Shown piece by piece: positions 1 to 12,600 of a stretch of DNA of 64,000 nucleotides; the stretch's first letter is position 1, and every line of letters starts with the position of its first letter. Location of the stretch: NCBI GenBank assembly GCA_009617715.1, contig VTFK01000516.1:1-64000 (forward strand), in the 5' to 3' direction. Origin of the DNA: Plectrocnemia conspersa (lineage: Eukaryota > Arthropoda > Insecta > Trichoptera > Polycentropodidae). The translations under genes and the position numbers were made by a program. Below the pieces are notes generated by a model. The model made no database searches. It saw nothing but the letters and a program-made list of their open reading frames with translations, and had not been told where the DNA came from.

Positions 1-1115
1 TAGATAACCACCTGACTTCAGTGTGAAAAAAGCAAACACTCGTACATAGCTTCCATAGAAATGCAAAATTTTTTAAACATGCGTGTTTTTAAAGGTCTCG
101 ATTTTATGAAATTCACTATATTTACAACTTGATTTAGTACAGATTTTAGTGCTGTTGGTAATGTTTTCGAAACTAAATATTCTCTATGTAAAAAACAGTG
201 CGTAGATATAATATTAGGTTTTCTTGGCAAGGACTACAAATCCTTTAAATGAGCCTACCATTGAAGGAGCACCATCCATACAAATTCCTACACATAACTC
301 CCATGATATTTTAAATTGTTCTAAATATGAATGAATAAGATCAAAAACATCTTGTCCTGTCGTATGCTCGGTAAGTTCTTTGCAGCATAGATATTGATTC
401 ACTATTTTGTTTTCGTTTATGAAACGAACGAATCCTAGTATTTGTGCCTTACCGCTAATGTCAGTAGATTCGTCGACTTGTAAAACAAAATATCGCTTGG
501 AAAGTTTATCGTTAATTTTTTTCTCAATGTCATCCGACACATTTAATTATTTTTTTTATTGTATCGTTTGAAAGAGGAATTTTCATAATTTCCTTTTTGC
601 TTCATCACCAAACATAATTTTTCCTATTTCACAACATGCAGGTAAAATTAGAGACTCTGCTATAGTATGTGGTTTTAATTGTACAGCAATCAATTCAGCA
701 ATCTTGTATGACGCCAGTTGTGCCTTATAGGAAATTTTAACAGTGTTTTCAAAATATTTCGCTTGTTTATTTTGCATTCTTAACAATCTTTCCTTTTTGA
801 TGCTTAACAATCGGCGTGCTTCGTAGTGAAGTGGCGATTTAACTTGTCAGGATACATCGCGCTATTGGACAGTTTTTCTTCACATACAACACATAGTGGA
901 ATGTGATATCCTTCCTCATTTATGCTAGTAAAACTGAAACGTAAATATTCTTCAGAATACTGTCCATTATTTTTTTTTATTTTAATGGATATATTTTCTT
1001 TTGTATGAGTCGTATGATGTCTAGTAACATCGTCACTACTTCTTCCACTTGTACTCTCAGTGTCATTAATATTTTGGTCTGATTCACAATTTCGTTTGGT
1101 AATAAATTTATCCAT
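1..1115 (-). pseudogene. hAT transposase pseudogene (BED finger, ZBED5-like)
   Basis: Transposase of the hAT family closest in layout to ZBED5/FAM200-type proteins. The start is the Met at 1115 (MDKFITKR). A BED-type zinc finger follows, with CVVC and the HFTTKH pair near residues 78-100. The next block (810-583) contains AQLASYKIAELIA. The RNase-H-like catalytic start is visible as FVLQVDESTD and then GICMDGAPSMVG (540-214). A last block (230-1) reads THCFLHREYLVSKTLP and IVNFIKSRPL. The blocks lie in different frames, with shifts near 810, between 583 and 540, and near 230, plus in-frame stops, so no functional protein is made. The C-terminal dimerisation region lies off the left edge. The family assignment rests on remembered family motifs. 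Confidence 0.8.
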
Positions 1116-1252
1116 TGTGGAGTATCACGACTATAATAAAATATAAATTGATTGAAACATTAAGATTTTACTATTTTGCGGATTTTTTGTTCTTACCAAT
1201 TTTTCGCGGTGCACTTGCAATAAACTCGCGGTGCACCGGTTAAGAACCACTG
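1..1252 (-). mobile_element. hAT transposon, one end (ZBED5/Charlie-like), truncated by the window edge
   Basis: The + strand right edge is a hAT-type terminal repeat: read on the minus strand it begins CAGTGGTTCTTAACCGG at 1252. It is followed by the 8-mer CTCTAGAG (1253-1260), which fits the nTCTAGAn target preference of hAT elements. The partner end and second copy of the target lie left of the window, so the duplication cannot be confirmed. Broken transposase coding on the minus strand fills most of the element. Confidence 0.8.
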
Positions 1253-1260
1253 CTCTAGAG

Positions 1261-2335
1261 ACTTCCTCTTAATTTACCTCACAGCTAAAAGCTACAAAGG
1301 AATTCGTTTTACAGAATCAATTTAATTCTCAAGCTGAAAGCTGTCAGTTAATTAACACATTTATTTCGCAACTAGAATCTATAAATGCTGACGTTCGATG
1401 TCTTAATAATATATTTAGAGAACGAAGACGCCTGGTATTACTACATAATTATCGGTTTGTGGTATTATACACAGACAAACGGTTTTATCGATCATCCTTT
1501 ATTAATCCATGTTTTCCGATGGTGACAATAATTTTCTTTTATCCTTCGTATAATACATTTTGTAAAAAAATGTAGGGTAATCCGCTTATCTGTTTTACAT
1601 GAATTATTTATTATTTTGCGATAAACGCGAAGCTCTAGATATTTATTTTAGCAGTCTTTATAAACGATCCACCTAATTTAACTATTAGTATAAAAAAATA
1701 TATGGATTATCCAATGAATATAATCGATCGCGTCATTTAAATTATTTGGTTAATTTGAATATATGTACATAATTTTACCAATACATTTTTTTATCTTTTC
1801 ATAAATTGAAGCGTCACTTAAGTTCTTAAGTATATGGTGTAGCACAATATTTTACCGTTTGGGAGATTAAAATCAATAGTAATAACAATAAACATTCTGG
1901 TTTTGAAGAAGAAGGGATGTGACTGCAGTGAAATAGAACAGTTTGTATTATAAACATATAAATTATCACATACATAGATATGTGTAGATGTCACTATCAT
2001 GCGGTGGAGTTGATATAGCAGGTCTTGGAACTCGTACAGTTTTAGCTGGCGTGCTAAGTTGTATTATTGTCCGTGGACCAGCTGAGATTCGTCCTAATGT
2101 GTTATCGTGATGCTTTCTGAATGATTCGTTGATATCTCATCAATGCGGTATCAGCTATCAAGTGTCATATTTTATAATGCTGGTTTGAGACAGCTTTAGC
2201 GAGCCGCAAATGAGAAGTTTCTTCCCACCTAAAATTTTGTTTGCTACGTAATCCCGAAGTGATAATAGGTATTTTAATGTACCATAAAAAATACTTTACA
2301 ATATTTATTTTAATTTTAATGATTAAAAATAAAAT
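1261..2335. other. AT-rich stretch without recognisable gene
   Basis: No coding pattern, splice-site-bounded exon or terminal repeat was recognised. Short open frames here are interrupted by AT-rich runs and have no family motifs. Confidence 0.5.
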
Positions 2336-2700
2336 TTCATTCTAAAGATATTACCTTCTTCCACCCCTCGGTCATTTTAATTCTTAATGTTGGATGCTTT
2401 GATTTAAAATAATCCGGTAGCCCCTTTTTACATCGGAAAAGGCAAGGTGGATGCGATAAAACCTTCCTGGTAAGTTCCTTAATTTTATCAATCTAATTTC
2501 GCCATATGGGGATGCGCATTGTCGTGTTGTAGAACTATTCGTAGAACTGTTGACAAGTGCAGGTTTTTTACTTCCTCGTTTAAATCCAGCTGATCGCGAT
2601 ATAAGCTTGTTGTTATTGTTTGGCAAAGTTTAATAGCTTCGCATGCACAATCTCTTTTAAATCCCACCTTACACACAGTGAGTCCAGGGTTCAAAGCAAG
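2336..2700 (-). pseudogene. mariner transposase, C-terminal fragment
   Basis: The minus strand encodes the last third of a mariner (DD34D) transposase. It runs from NPGLTVCKVGF, through the second catalytic-Asp motif VLQHDNAHPHMAK, to a C-terminal tail PDYFKSKHPTLR that ends near 2336. At least one frameshift separates the catalytic block (2694-2488) from the tail. The N-terminal helix-turn-helix region is not visible and no terminal repeats were found, so this is an old 3' scrap. Similar scraps of other mariner subfamilies lie elsewhere in the window. Confidence 0.7.
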
Positions 2701-3950
2701 TTTTATTACTGGACCACTGTTGTCCTATTATGACGATTGTTGTCGTAGTTTATCTTGCTGGTCTCCCACATCCAGGAATATTATTTATATCGTAATTTCC
2801 TGTTTCTTATTAAACCAACCTTGATTTTTTTCAAACTATCTTTGACATTTACAGTTATTTAATGAATCGCCTAACACGTTAAAAATGTTTCAGTACCCGT
2901 AGTTGCAGATGTTTTAAAAGAAATTCACATAACATGCAATTTTGTATAAATTGTTCACTTGGTACAAATTCTGAAATCATAAATTTTAGTACCAAATTTT
3001 CTTTTGAATATCGGAATATCTGCATTAATTAATTAATATTAAAGAAAATATGTACTCGGGTATCAACGCTTTGGTAATCTAAGAACTATATTAGTAATCA
3101 GATAAGAAAAAACCGCTCCGCGAGGGCAATCATTGTAAATTTTGGGGTTCAATGTTTTTAAAAATAATATCGGAATGTGGAGTACAGATGTGTACTAACA
3201 CAGATAAACAAAATACAAATATTATATACACTATCACAGATATAACAAAATACAATAGTCAGGTATTAACGCCCAAAGAACGACTGACTGTTAAAACTTA
3301 TTTTAAAAAAACCGTTTAAACCTTTATTTCGGGATTACATAATAGTTATATTTAATTAAACTGGATTGCATGTTTTTACTACATATGTTTATTCTATAAC
3401 CCGATTAAAAAACTAATATTAGAAATATATTATGTATGTACAACAATAAAATATCAAACCGATAGCTTAAACAATGTATAAAAGTGTTGATATTTTATTT
3501 TAGTCATTTTTATTATTCTACTTTAAAAAATTATGAATATTAAACATGGTTAAAAATTGTTTAGCTTGTCGCTATCTGAGTTCGAATTATTGATATAATT
3601 TAAAGTAATTACTCTAATGTGCTGTTATTTCATACGTTCGGAAAAGTTTCATTGGTCGATAAAAATAAAACTTTGATATGTTTCAAACTTTGAAACATTG
3701 TCAGGTGTCTCGTGGAACACGTCAACACAGTTAACTTCGTATACAATAAAGTTTTGTTGATAAGCTTTGCGAGCTAAATTAATCGTGCATTTACAGCATA
3801 ACAGATATTAAATGTTTAACTTTGTAGAATTATGGTTGAGATATTGTTATTACTTTAATTAAGAACATTTTTCAAAATTTAATTCAATGCGAGACAAGAT
3901 TCAATGCGGTTTCCTTTAAAATTGAAGGTTGGAAATCCTATAACAGTGAT
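2701..3950. other. AT-rich stretch without recognisable gene
   Basis: Nothing recognisable beyond low-complexity A/T runs. Confidence 0.5.
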
Positions 3951-4471
3951 TATTAACACTTTACCTACCGCTCACGCCAATTGGCGTCCTGAGTGTGCCG
4001 AAAGTTAAACACCGCAGACGCCAATTGGCGTCCTGTGTATGTTTTCGTTTCCATGTCAAATTAAAAATATATGTTTAGTGTTTTATTTGCTTTTTTTTTT
4101 TTAAGAGATGACTAAATAAATGTATGAATTTTCATTTTATTTTAATTTTTTTTTTTTAATTATATTTAGACAAATGCGAAGCTTTTATAAATATATTTTA
4201 TATTTCTTTCATCAGGCAGTTTCACTACCAGACAAACTTATGTATCTTTTGATGTGGTCCAAATATTTTAACAAATTTTTCTAGACATGTTATAAATGTA
4301 ACAATGCATGAATTCAAGCCATTATTAAGTGGTTCTCAACATGTGGTTCGCCGGAAATAGAAATTAATTATTACATTTCCTTATTATTAGATTTTAAAAT
4401 TGATTGATGATTTTAAAATATAAAAGCAAGTAATCTAGGAATTTAAATAAAAATAATTTAAATTGAGTTAA

Positions 4472-6347
4472 CCAGCGGCTCTCAAACTTTTTTCAAATTT
4501 CTAAAAACTTTTATCCAGCACACTTTTTTTTCGGACGGTGTAAAAAAAAATATGATATTTTATACACAAACATATAAATATGTATATTTAAAAAAATAAT
4601 TTATTGGGTAAAATGGGTTTATTTAGAAATAAAGTCAAATTACATAAAATAAAAAAAAAATACGATGTACATATATAAAAAAGTACAAGACACTAAAAAT
4701 TTATCATATCATTAACCATTAGATAGTATTGGATTACTGAGAATCTCAAGATTGTCAGATTAGTAAAATTCTATTGTATTTATTTCTATCCTGTTATAAG
4801 GAAATTCCAACATATTTTTTGTGAGTAATTTTATCTCCCGTCAGATAATACTGGCTTACTGGAAATACTGAATCTCAGTGACACATTTTTTTAGAAAGTG
4901 GGAATTTTTTCGAGTTATTATTTTTAAATTATTAGCACGATACACATAAAAACTTATGGATAAGAATTAAGTTTAAGTTATACTATCGTGTTAAAGTGCA
5001 TCTGGTTTTCGTGTGCTCGAGTGAATATTCAAAAAATATTACGAACTGTTTATAAAACATAGTTATTTAGTTACATATGAGTGTAGAATCTACGTGAAAA
5101 TAATTACACTGTATGTTATTTAATAAAGTGCTAAATATATATAGATATTTCAAGTGACAATGAAAATTATAGTGATAGTGATTCAGACTCCTCTGTTCAT
5201 GAAAGAAATCGTCCACATGTTATGATGCTCATGAGCAATGAGGAAGATGAACAAGAAAAATATTTAGAAGACACTTTACAAGACACAAAACTTTATTGAA
5301 GATGACTTGTTTCCCGTTATTGCAGAAGAAACGAATAGACACCATAATCAACACATCAACAGATACAAACTGCAAATAAAATCTAAAAAATGGGTGGATG
5401 TAACGGTACCAGAATTAAAAAATTGGTTTGAGTTGATATTGCTAATGGGCCTGGTAAAAAAAGGCTCATTACACCTGTATTAAAAAATAAATCCACTAAT
5501 AGGAACCTTGATATTTACAAAAACCATAAGTAGAAATAGGTTTTATCAAATATTACGTTACCTGCGTTTTTCCAATAATGAAAATGTTACTGATAATGTA
5601 GGATTACTGTTCAAAGTACAAAAAATAATTGATTATTTCTCCGAAAGATTAAAAAATATGTACAAACCAAGCCAAAACATATCTCTGGATGAGGGTATGA
5701 TCCCATGGTGTGGAAGATTAAATTTTCACGTATACAACCCCAGTAAGCTCACAAAGTACGGTATAGTGATAAGAATGGTATGTGAATTAGTGTCAGGATA
5801 CATATCGAAATTTAAAATATATTCAGGATCTGGAATTTCGTTACAAGATTCAATATCACATCTAACATCAGACAATAAATACAAATGGCATCATCTTTAT
5901 ATGGACGATTTTTATAACAGTGTTGAAATAGCAAAAAAAATATATTTGAAAAAAAAAAATAGAATCTGTGGTACCATAAGGAAGAATCGGGTTTTACCAG
6001 AAAATCTGAAAAATGCAAAATTACGAATATTTGAAACCAAATATAAACGATATGGGGTAATATTGTTGCAATTGCTAAAAACAGTAAAAAATCGAGACAC
6101 TTTAAACTTTCATTATATAACTAGTTATTGTGAAAAGTGATTTACACGTGAAAGACAATGTAAATTATCTGTGTATGTGCTTGGAAAATTTCACATTACG
6201 ATGGAGTGAATTACAACGGTTAGTGAATATTTCATTGCAAATGAATTATATATCAGTAAACTCGTATTAGTAAAAATGTCACAATACAAAAGAAAAGTTT
6301 GCTTGAAAAAAGTTTTTACAAATTTAAAAAAGTTTGAGAACCGCTGG
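4472..6347 (+). mobile_element. piggyBac transposon (1.9 kb, inactive)
   Basis: Terminal inverted repeats are nearly identical over about 28 bp. They begin CCAGCGGCTCTCAAAC on the left and CCAGCGGTTCTCAAAC when the right end is read on the minus strand. The element is flanked on both sides by TTAA (4468-4471 and 6348-6351), the piggyBac target duplication. The interior holds a decayed transposase on the + strand. The ends agree better than the coding region is preserved. Confidence 0.9.
5144..6140 (+). pseudogene. piggyBac transposase pseudogene
   Basis: Transposase of the piggyBac family (DDE_Tnp_1_7 fold), which cuts and pastes DNA at TTAA. The N-terminal part from 5144 is acidic and serine-rich (SDSDSDSSVHER), as usual for the family, but has no start codon and ends at a stop at 5299. 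A frame change leads to KSKKWVDVTVPELKNWFELI, then another break near 5460-5500. The longest open part, 5508-6140, holds the first catalytic Asp in ISLDEGMIPWCGR and the second in YMDDFYNSVEIA. The C-terminal part with the third catalytic Asp and the cysteine-rich tail is not recognisable after 6140. With three or more breaks and a missing C-terminus it cannot be active. It lies within the piggyBac terminal repeats. Confidence 0.85.
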
Positions 6348-6679
6348 TTAACTCAATTTAAATTATTTTTATTAAAATTTCTAGGTGATTCGGTTTTATA
6401 ATTTTAAAATCAAGATAATCATTTTAAAAATCTAATAATAAGGAAAAGTAATAATTATTTTTTATTTCCGGCGAACCACATGTTGAGAACCATCTAATAA
6501 TAACTTGAATTGATGCATTGATACATTTATAACATGTCTAGAAAAATTCAACGAAATATTCGGACCGTATCAAAAGATACATAAATTTAAATAAAAAAGG
6601 TAAAATTCGCGAAGTTTTGCGAAAAAGTGCCGGTATTTAGCGTAAGTCTGGTAGTGAAACTGCCGGTCGGTAAAGTAAG

Positions 6680-8400
6680 CCTCCACAGAGTAAATATTGA
6701 TTTTTATTATCCCTAATCTATAAATTGTATAAGTATTTATTATATACAACTTAATATCATTTAAATATTAGTTTTTGACAAAAATGGAATCCAAATACAT
6801 TAGCGTTTTTTATGAAAACTCAAGTAATCATTGTAACGATAATTGAAGAACATTCAGGAAATTCTAAAATGCTAAATTAAAAGAAATTTTGATATTTAAG
6901 TTGGAGCTTGAAAATATCAATACTCATTCTTTTACGTCTCCTATAAAGTAGCATTTAAATATTAATTAAGCTAATTAATGATTGGAAGCTTTATTTTTTA
7001 TATACTGTAAAAAACTATAAGCATGTTTTTGTTGCAAATGAAAAGCTCATTTATATCCAATAATATTTCCACCATATTTATAAGCTTTAATTCATTATTA
7101 TTTCACATTCATACTAGGACTTTTATACCATTAATGAAGTTTTTAATGTTGTTAAAATGAGAAATATAAATTAAACTATATCAATATGTATTTTGATATT
7201 TTTTTATGTTTTAATTAGTTATTTAATTTTTCTTGAAAGACAAATAAATGTATGATTTCCATACAGCTATTATATAGTATTGTGCATTAATCTCTTAGTA
7301 TGCATACCAACAAATATTTCGTTTGATATCAATTTTTAAATAACTCACAAATTTATTTTTCTGCTAATAGATTATATTTTCTAAATATATTTTCAGATGA
7401 TATTTTGCAAATATATTTGTTATACGCCGTTATTGGAATATTGGTTGAAAATATAATAAATGTACGAGAATCGCGAATACTATACAATTACACGTTATAT
7501 TGGTATTACCATGTTTTATAATATTGAAAGCATTCAAAGTTGTTTTTATTTGCTTTATTGTATAATATATTTGCAATGTTATTATAATAATGCCACTTGT
7601 TCAATAACTTAACTATGTTTCGAGAGCGGCTTTAAAAACGTATAAATTCAATACAATGTCGATTCTCGAGAGAACTTCTTTGAATGCTTTTATTTTATGT
7701 TATAACTACAGTGTGTTTTATGAAAGCTTTCAGCTCTTAATGCTTATCAAAATATTTTATATGAAATATTCAATCTTATTCGATATAAGCCGCTTTTAAT
7801 GTCCATAAATGTAATTACATTTTTTTGGTTTAATTAATTATAAATGAATATAGGCAAACATACATTATAATGTTTTCGGAATACATGTTTATTTGTACTT
7901 CAAATCCACGCTGTAACAATGGACAAAAGTAGTATGATATAAATACCATTTTTTCATTACGTAATTTTTATTATGAAATACATCAATAATTTAGATCAAT
8001 ATTTAGTAATCCTAAAAGGCTAAAAAGTTACTCGGCTTTACTAAACGTCTTTCTTTAATTATAAATATGATATGATAATTGCCCTCAATTTTACTACAAA
8101 CATAGCAAAGTAAAGCCGTTCAACGTATTTATTAATGAGGTAAAGCTTTCATCGATTAAGTAATCAATAATTTGAAAAAAAGTTCTATGAGATTTTATAG
8201 ATTATTATAGGAAATAAGTACTCTATAAACTAGGCATACGAATAAAGGGTGATGATCTTGTATCTATAATACTTTTTAATATTAAAAATAATAAATATCA
8301 GAACAGTTGGATATTTAAAATATGTGAAAATTTAACCTCAACCTCAATTTTAGTGATTCTAAAATATGTTAATATATCGGAAGCAGATATAATGCTTGCA
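6680..8400. other. AT-rich stretch without recognisable gene
   Basis: Very AT-rich, with many TTAAT and ATATTT runs. No coding region, SINE or terminal repeat was recognised. Confidence 0.5.
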
Positions 8401-8402
8401 CT

Positions 8403-9225
8403 ATACTCTCTGTAAGTTGTCCGAACCGAAGTTCAACTGAAGTCGGCCGAGGTCGCCGACTTCCGAGTAGCGGCCACACTGCCACAAATTTCATATGCGG
8501 TTCGGACGGCGGGCGTGAATGACTTCCGCACGGCGGCTGCTGTCATATTTGCGCGCGATCGAAAAATGTGCCAAATAATCACAAATTTTAAATTGTCGTA
8601 TTATTAAAATTACGTGTGGGCACTCACCAATACAAAATCAGTGAAAACATTTCAGTCGTAAATATTCAATTTACGCAAAATCTTTGTCGGCCTTTGCAAA
8701 ATGCCATAAGGCATAAAAATTATCGCCATCAATTCTAAATAAGAATTCGTTATGGTGTGACATTTATATAAACCGATCTAGGAAAATACATATGATATTC
8801 GAAACGATTTTTTTTTAACAAAATCAAGTACCACTAATTATTTTTTGTTTATTTAATTTTATATGAAAAAAAAATTAATTACGATATTTGTTGGAATAAT
8901 ATAATATCAAAAATATAATTAATCCCTTTTAGTGCCCTAACATATTCAAAGACGTCAGTAAGAGTATGTTGAAGTCCCCGATAAGCATGTGGTATTATAA
9001 CCTGACCACGATGCAGCGCTCGACGTGCGTGTTAACCATAAGACGCTTACGCGCATACTGAAATTGAACCGAGTTACTCGTTCTATCTCAGTTTGCGAAA
9101 AATCATATCATTATCTCTCTCACTCTAGTCACGCGAGAGAGCGAAAAGGAAGTATCTCATCGCTAGCGCTCGAAAGAGCAGCTCCGACTTCGGTTTCTTT
9201 GACTTCGGTCCGTTTGTCGACAATA
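8403..9225. repeat. Candidate non-autonomous DNA transposon with GC-rich ends
   Basis: The left end (about 8403-8560) is GC-rich and CpG-rich, with GTCCGAACCGAAGTTCAACT and CTTCCGAGTAGCGGCCACAC. Near 9150-9225 the opposite strand reads GACCGAAGTC...CCGAAGTCGGAGC, a degenerate inverted match to the left end. A related piece occurs at about 41290-41440. No clear target duplication was found, so element type and exact limits are uncertain. Confidence 0.35.
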
Positions 9226-9234
9226 TTCGGCAGC

Positions 9235-9400
9235 GCTTGAAGCTGGCCAAGTACTGAATTACCCCCACTTTACCTCCCGTTCTCGGTAACCTCGGACAAC
9301 TTCCGAGAAATTTTAGAGCGGGCGTAACCCCGAAGTAACTAACTATATTCTCCGTCCTTGGCCAACCTTGGCCAATTTCCAGAGATTGTAGTGCAGGCAT
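9235..9400. repeat. GC-richer patch with two diverged repeat units
   Basis: Two diverged units follow each other. One reads CGGTAACCTCGGACAACTTC...AGAGCGGGCGTAA and the next TTGGCCAACCTTGGCCAATT...AGTGCAGGCATAA. An open frame on the minus strand crosses both, but the repeat structure explains it better than a gene does. Confidence 0.35.
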
Positions 9401-9744
9401 AATACAATTTTACATATTTTTATAATATTTATGCTTATATATCTATATAATATATATGCCCGAAAAAATATTCCACTATTCATTGGTTGGTTCCTAATAT
9501 TTGTTAATTCCTACACTATAAATTAATTTAACTTGAAATTAATACAACCGACATTTGCGTAAAAGGGGAGTAAAAAAATGACCTTAAGAACGGAAATCTT
9601 AATTTATTTACGTTACAACTGTATTATTAATAAAAATTAAATTGAAAATAAAAATGTGAAAGAATATATAAACTTATGAACGATGCATGAATACTAATAT
9701 GTTTCATATGAAAGTACAGTTAAACATAACTAAAAAAAGTTCTG

Positions 9745-10008
9745 AATAGCGTAGTGACAAGAGGGCTCAAATTTGTATTTATAAAAACACGGTATTATTA
9801 AATACCAGCCCCAGCTGCAAAGTGACATTTATTGATTATAAATTATAATAATTTATAATATTTATCCATGTCACCGATTCCCATACTGAAAAGTCTGGTT
9901 GTTTTAATACTTACTTGTATGTATTCATTATGTCTGATTGACTTACCCAGTTGGTACAGATTTATCCCGTTGTAATGCATTGGGCTTACGCCTGTCAGGT
10001 TACAATGG
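9745..10008 (+). repeat. SINE-A copy (5' end degraded)
   Basis: Shares the body and tail of the SINE family found at 27448, 30785 and 56978. The shared parts are CCCCAGCTGCAAAGTGACAT, an AATAATTTATAAT core, AGTCTGGTTG, TGTCTGATTGACTTACC, and the tail GCATTGGGCTTACGCCTGTC followed by AGGTTACAATGG. The tRNA-like head is not recognisable here. Confidence 0.7.
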
Positions 10009-10571
10009 AAAATCAATTATATTTATTAATATATTCATAGTCTTTAAATGCTTCTTTATATAATTAGTTGCGCTCATTTTGTATGACTTCAACAGATTTA
10101 TTTTTTATTACTCCGTAACTCGAGAGATGGAGACCTATATAAGTTAAGTCTACGTGTGTATATATCAGTATTATCCTGGGTCGTTGTCGACAGCGGAAAT
10201 TAAAACTGTTCTCCACGAGCCACCTCTGGAAAATTTACATCTTTACTCCCGTTGCGGGTGTCGCTTTCATTACTCGTTAGCTGACGATCAAACGGAATGA
10301 CAAAAACTTCGTTAGTGGTGAACGATCGTGTCGCAACTAAGTATTAATTTTAGAGCATCACTAACGAATGTAACATGTTGCATTCGTATATCTGTCGATC
10401 ATATTGGAAGATCGTAGCAATTTGAGCGACGTTTCAATTATAATTACAACAGAATCAATGTGTTGGATATGGGTGTAAAGTTTTATTATTGAGATCTCAT
10501 TTAGAGGTGTTAATATGTATTTTGCACCTAAAAGCAATGTTTGGTTTAAAATAGTTTTGTATTACTTTCAA

Positions 10572-10855
10572 TAGCTGAGTGGTATAAGTCGCTGACTAAT
10601 GACCTGAAAGACCTATGCTCGAATCTCATATAAACTAGGGTTTCTATTTTATATAGTGTCTGAGAGACCATAATTAGTAATTTTTGTATAATAATAATTC
10701 CGATCGATCATCACAGATTAGGTTTACCTAGATTTTCCTAATCTCACGGATGAATATCGTAATGATTTATTATAATCGATCTAGGTCGTACATATTAGGT
10801 ATTGATTTTTTTCTAATAATGAGCTACCTTAGCTCATAAAGAATATCTAAAAAGA
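10572..10855 (+). repeat. SINE-B copy, tRNA-derived
   Basis: The head is tRNA-like, with an A-box-like TAGCTGAGTGGTATAAGTCG and a B-box-like GCTCGAATCTC 45 bases downstream. The body follows: GTGTCTGAGAGACC, AATTCCGATCGATCAT, AGATTAGGTTTACCTAGA, TTTTCCTAATCTCACGGATG. The copy at 62085-62370 aligns along its whole length. It is not a functional tRNA because no acceptor stem closes and the body continues past the head. Confidence 0.75.
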
Positions 10856-10859
10856 TATA

Positions 10860-12600
10860 CATAATACTTAAATATGTTTATAAAATATGCAAACCTTGCT
10901 TTTGAATAATCTTTGCAAGTATCAAAATCTTGGTAAATCTTGTTTTTAATCTGCCCTCTATTTAGTGGTGCTTTTGTTAAATCTTTTAAAAAATATGGAT
11001 GTCAGTGTCGGGTGACGGAGTCGAATTGGCAAGTCCGAGAGTCTTTGCCATGGTTGCCCGTAATTTGTGTCTGGGAGTAGGTAAAGTGACCGTCATTGTT
11101 TACCGTTTGTAGTGTGCTTGACGAGTGCTAGTCAGTGATTTGTGATATGAATGAGTACAGATGTGTAAAGGGGGCGCCAAAATCGTATTTACAATATATA
11201 GAATGAATTTGCGTATTTCTTATTATGTTCGTCACATTATTTTAATCTTGTTTGAGTTCACGCTGGCAGGGTACTGTAACTAGGGAATGCAATAATACTG
11301 GAAATTCTAATTCCTGTATTACCCAGAGAAAAAATACTTAATATCCGTATTTTTTTTTAAATCAAAATTTCTATTTTTAAATAAATTTTGTTATAAATGT
11401 GTTTTAATAATTGATTTTTCTGTGTACTTTGTGAGGTTATAAAAACCAAAAATATTTAATTGTTACAACAATAGAAAAAATCATATTTAATTACTTTAAA
11501 AAAAAGTTTATAGCAAAAAGCACCAGTCAACACGTTTTAATTAATATTGATAATATTTATCTGGTCTAGTTACCAGGCGACAGCTAGACTTTCTTATAAC
11601 TTATCTTTAGTTGGTAACAGAAAAAATAACACTGCATACATAAAAACATTTCTTTTGTTTTTACTTCGCCAGCCACCCCTATCGTATGGTGTGGTCATTT
11701 CTCGGTTACATAACAAAATTACTGGAAACTGCTAGGTACCGTTAGATTTACCTGAAATAAAGCAACTGTATTTTATTTATGTTGACACGTCGCGCATATC
11801 ATACAAAAATATTGAACGCGCTGAAATATCGGCCGGTGGGATTTTTTGCATATGTAGGGATGGCCGATATTTTGGCTCTCTTGTACTAAAATGGATAATG
11901 ATATCTTACCCCGATAAAACTACTTATTAATTAATTAATCCCCTACAATGAGCCTAATTTTATTCCAATTTTAATAGTAGTACCGAAGATCAATTTTTGT
12001 CCTAATACCGATATTATTGGTATTGCAATTCTTAATTTTAATAATGGGAACATTTTTTGAAACAGTCTTTAAAGAAACATTGCAATACTCAGTGGTTATC
12101 ATTTTAAAATATTCAATTGCTCATGCCAGACAGCAATTTGTGTATTCTTTCAATATAAATCAAAGTAAAACAATTATTATATATAGACATAATTATAGTC
12201 AATCTTGCGTTTCTTTGTACTTGTTCTTCAAGGAAGCTTGGACGAATAGGAGGCGAGGCCAATTGAGAGTCAATCGCATTAGCGTCTATCCACACCTATA
12301 AGTCAATGATTTTAATGGTAGCTTATTAAAGGCGACTAGTCTTTTGGGCGACCGTCTGATAATTACAAATAATATGTACATGCGGACTTATTGATGCAGA
12401 ATGTAAGTAACGTCTGATCAAATCCAATGCAACTGAATCAATCAATTCGAGAAAGATTTGCTCAAATCAAGTGAAGCCATAGTAGAGTTTCTATGGATCA
12501 AGATGGGTGGATGGGGTTAAATCGTCAGTCGCATGATATAAATAATAAAAGCTTATCACGTCCTTCAGTTATAAGGAATACAGTAAAAAACAAGAATATT
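10860..12600. other. Intergenic or intronic AT-rich DNA with one foldback
   Basis: No gene seen. At 11820-11876 a short foldback pairs CTGAAATATCGGCCG with TGGCCGATATTTTGG around the sequence TAGGGATGGCCGATATT, which resembles a hAT end. Without a second end this stays a guess. Confidence 0.4.

Larger units (their letters stand above)
3953..6675. mobile_element. Foldback / piggyBac-like composite element, interrupted by a younger piggyBac
   Basis: Long inverted arms run 4215-4467 and 6352-6664. Matching landmarks include GGCAGTTTCACTACCAGAC (4215) against its complement near 6646-6664, the CATGTGGTTCGCCGGAAAT block, and the central AATTTAAATTGAG. The outer ends also pair imperfectly (ACTTTACCTACCG at 3958 against CGGTCGGTAAAGT at 6663). 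The left end begins directly after a TTAA (3953-3956), as in piggyBac-like elements. It carries two copies of ACGCCAATTGGCGTCCTG, at about 3974 and 4018, that the right end lacks. The element is non-coding. Its centre was a TTAA palindrome, now occupied by the element at 4472-6347. Confidence 0.65.

Noticed and set aside
5508..6140. Functional piggyBac-derived host gene
   Set aside because: The C-terminal catalytic part is missing, the N-terminal part has stops and shifts, and transposon ends with TTAA flank it.
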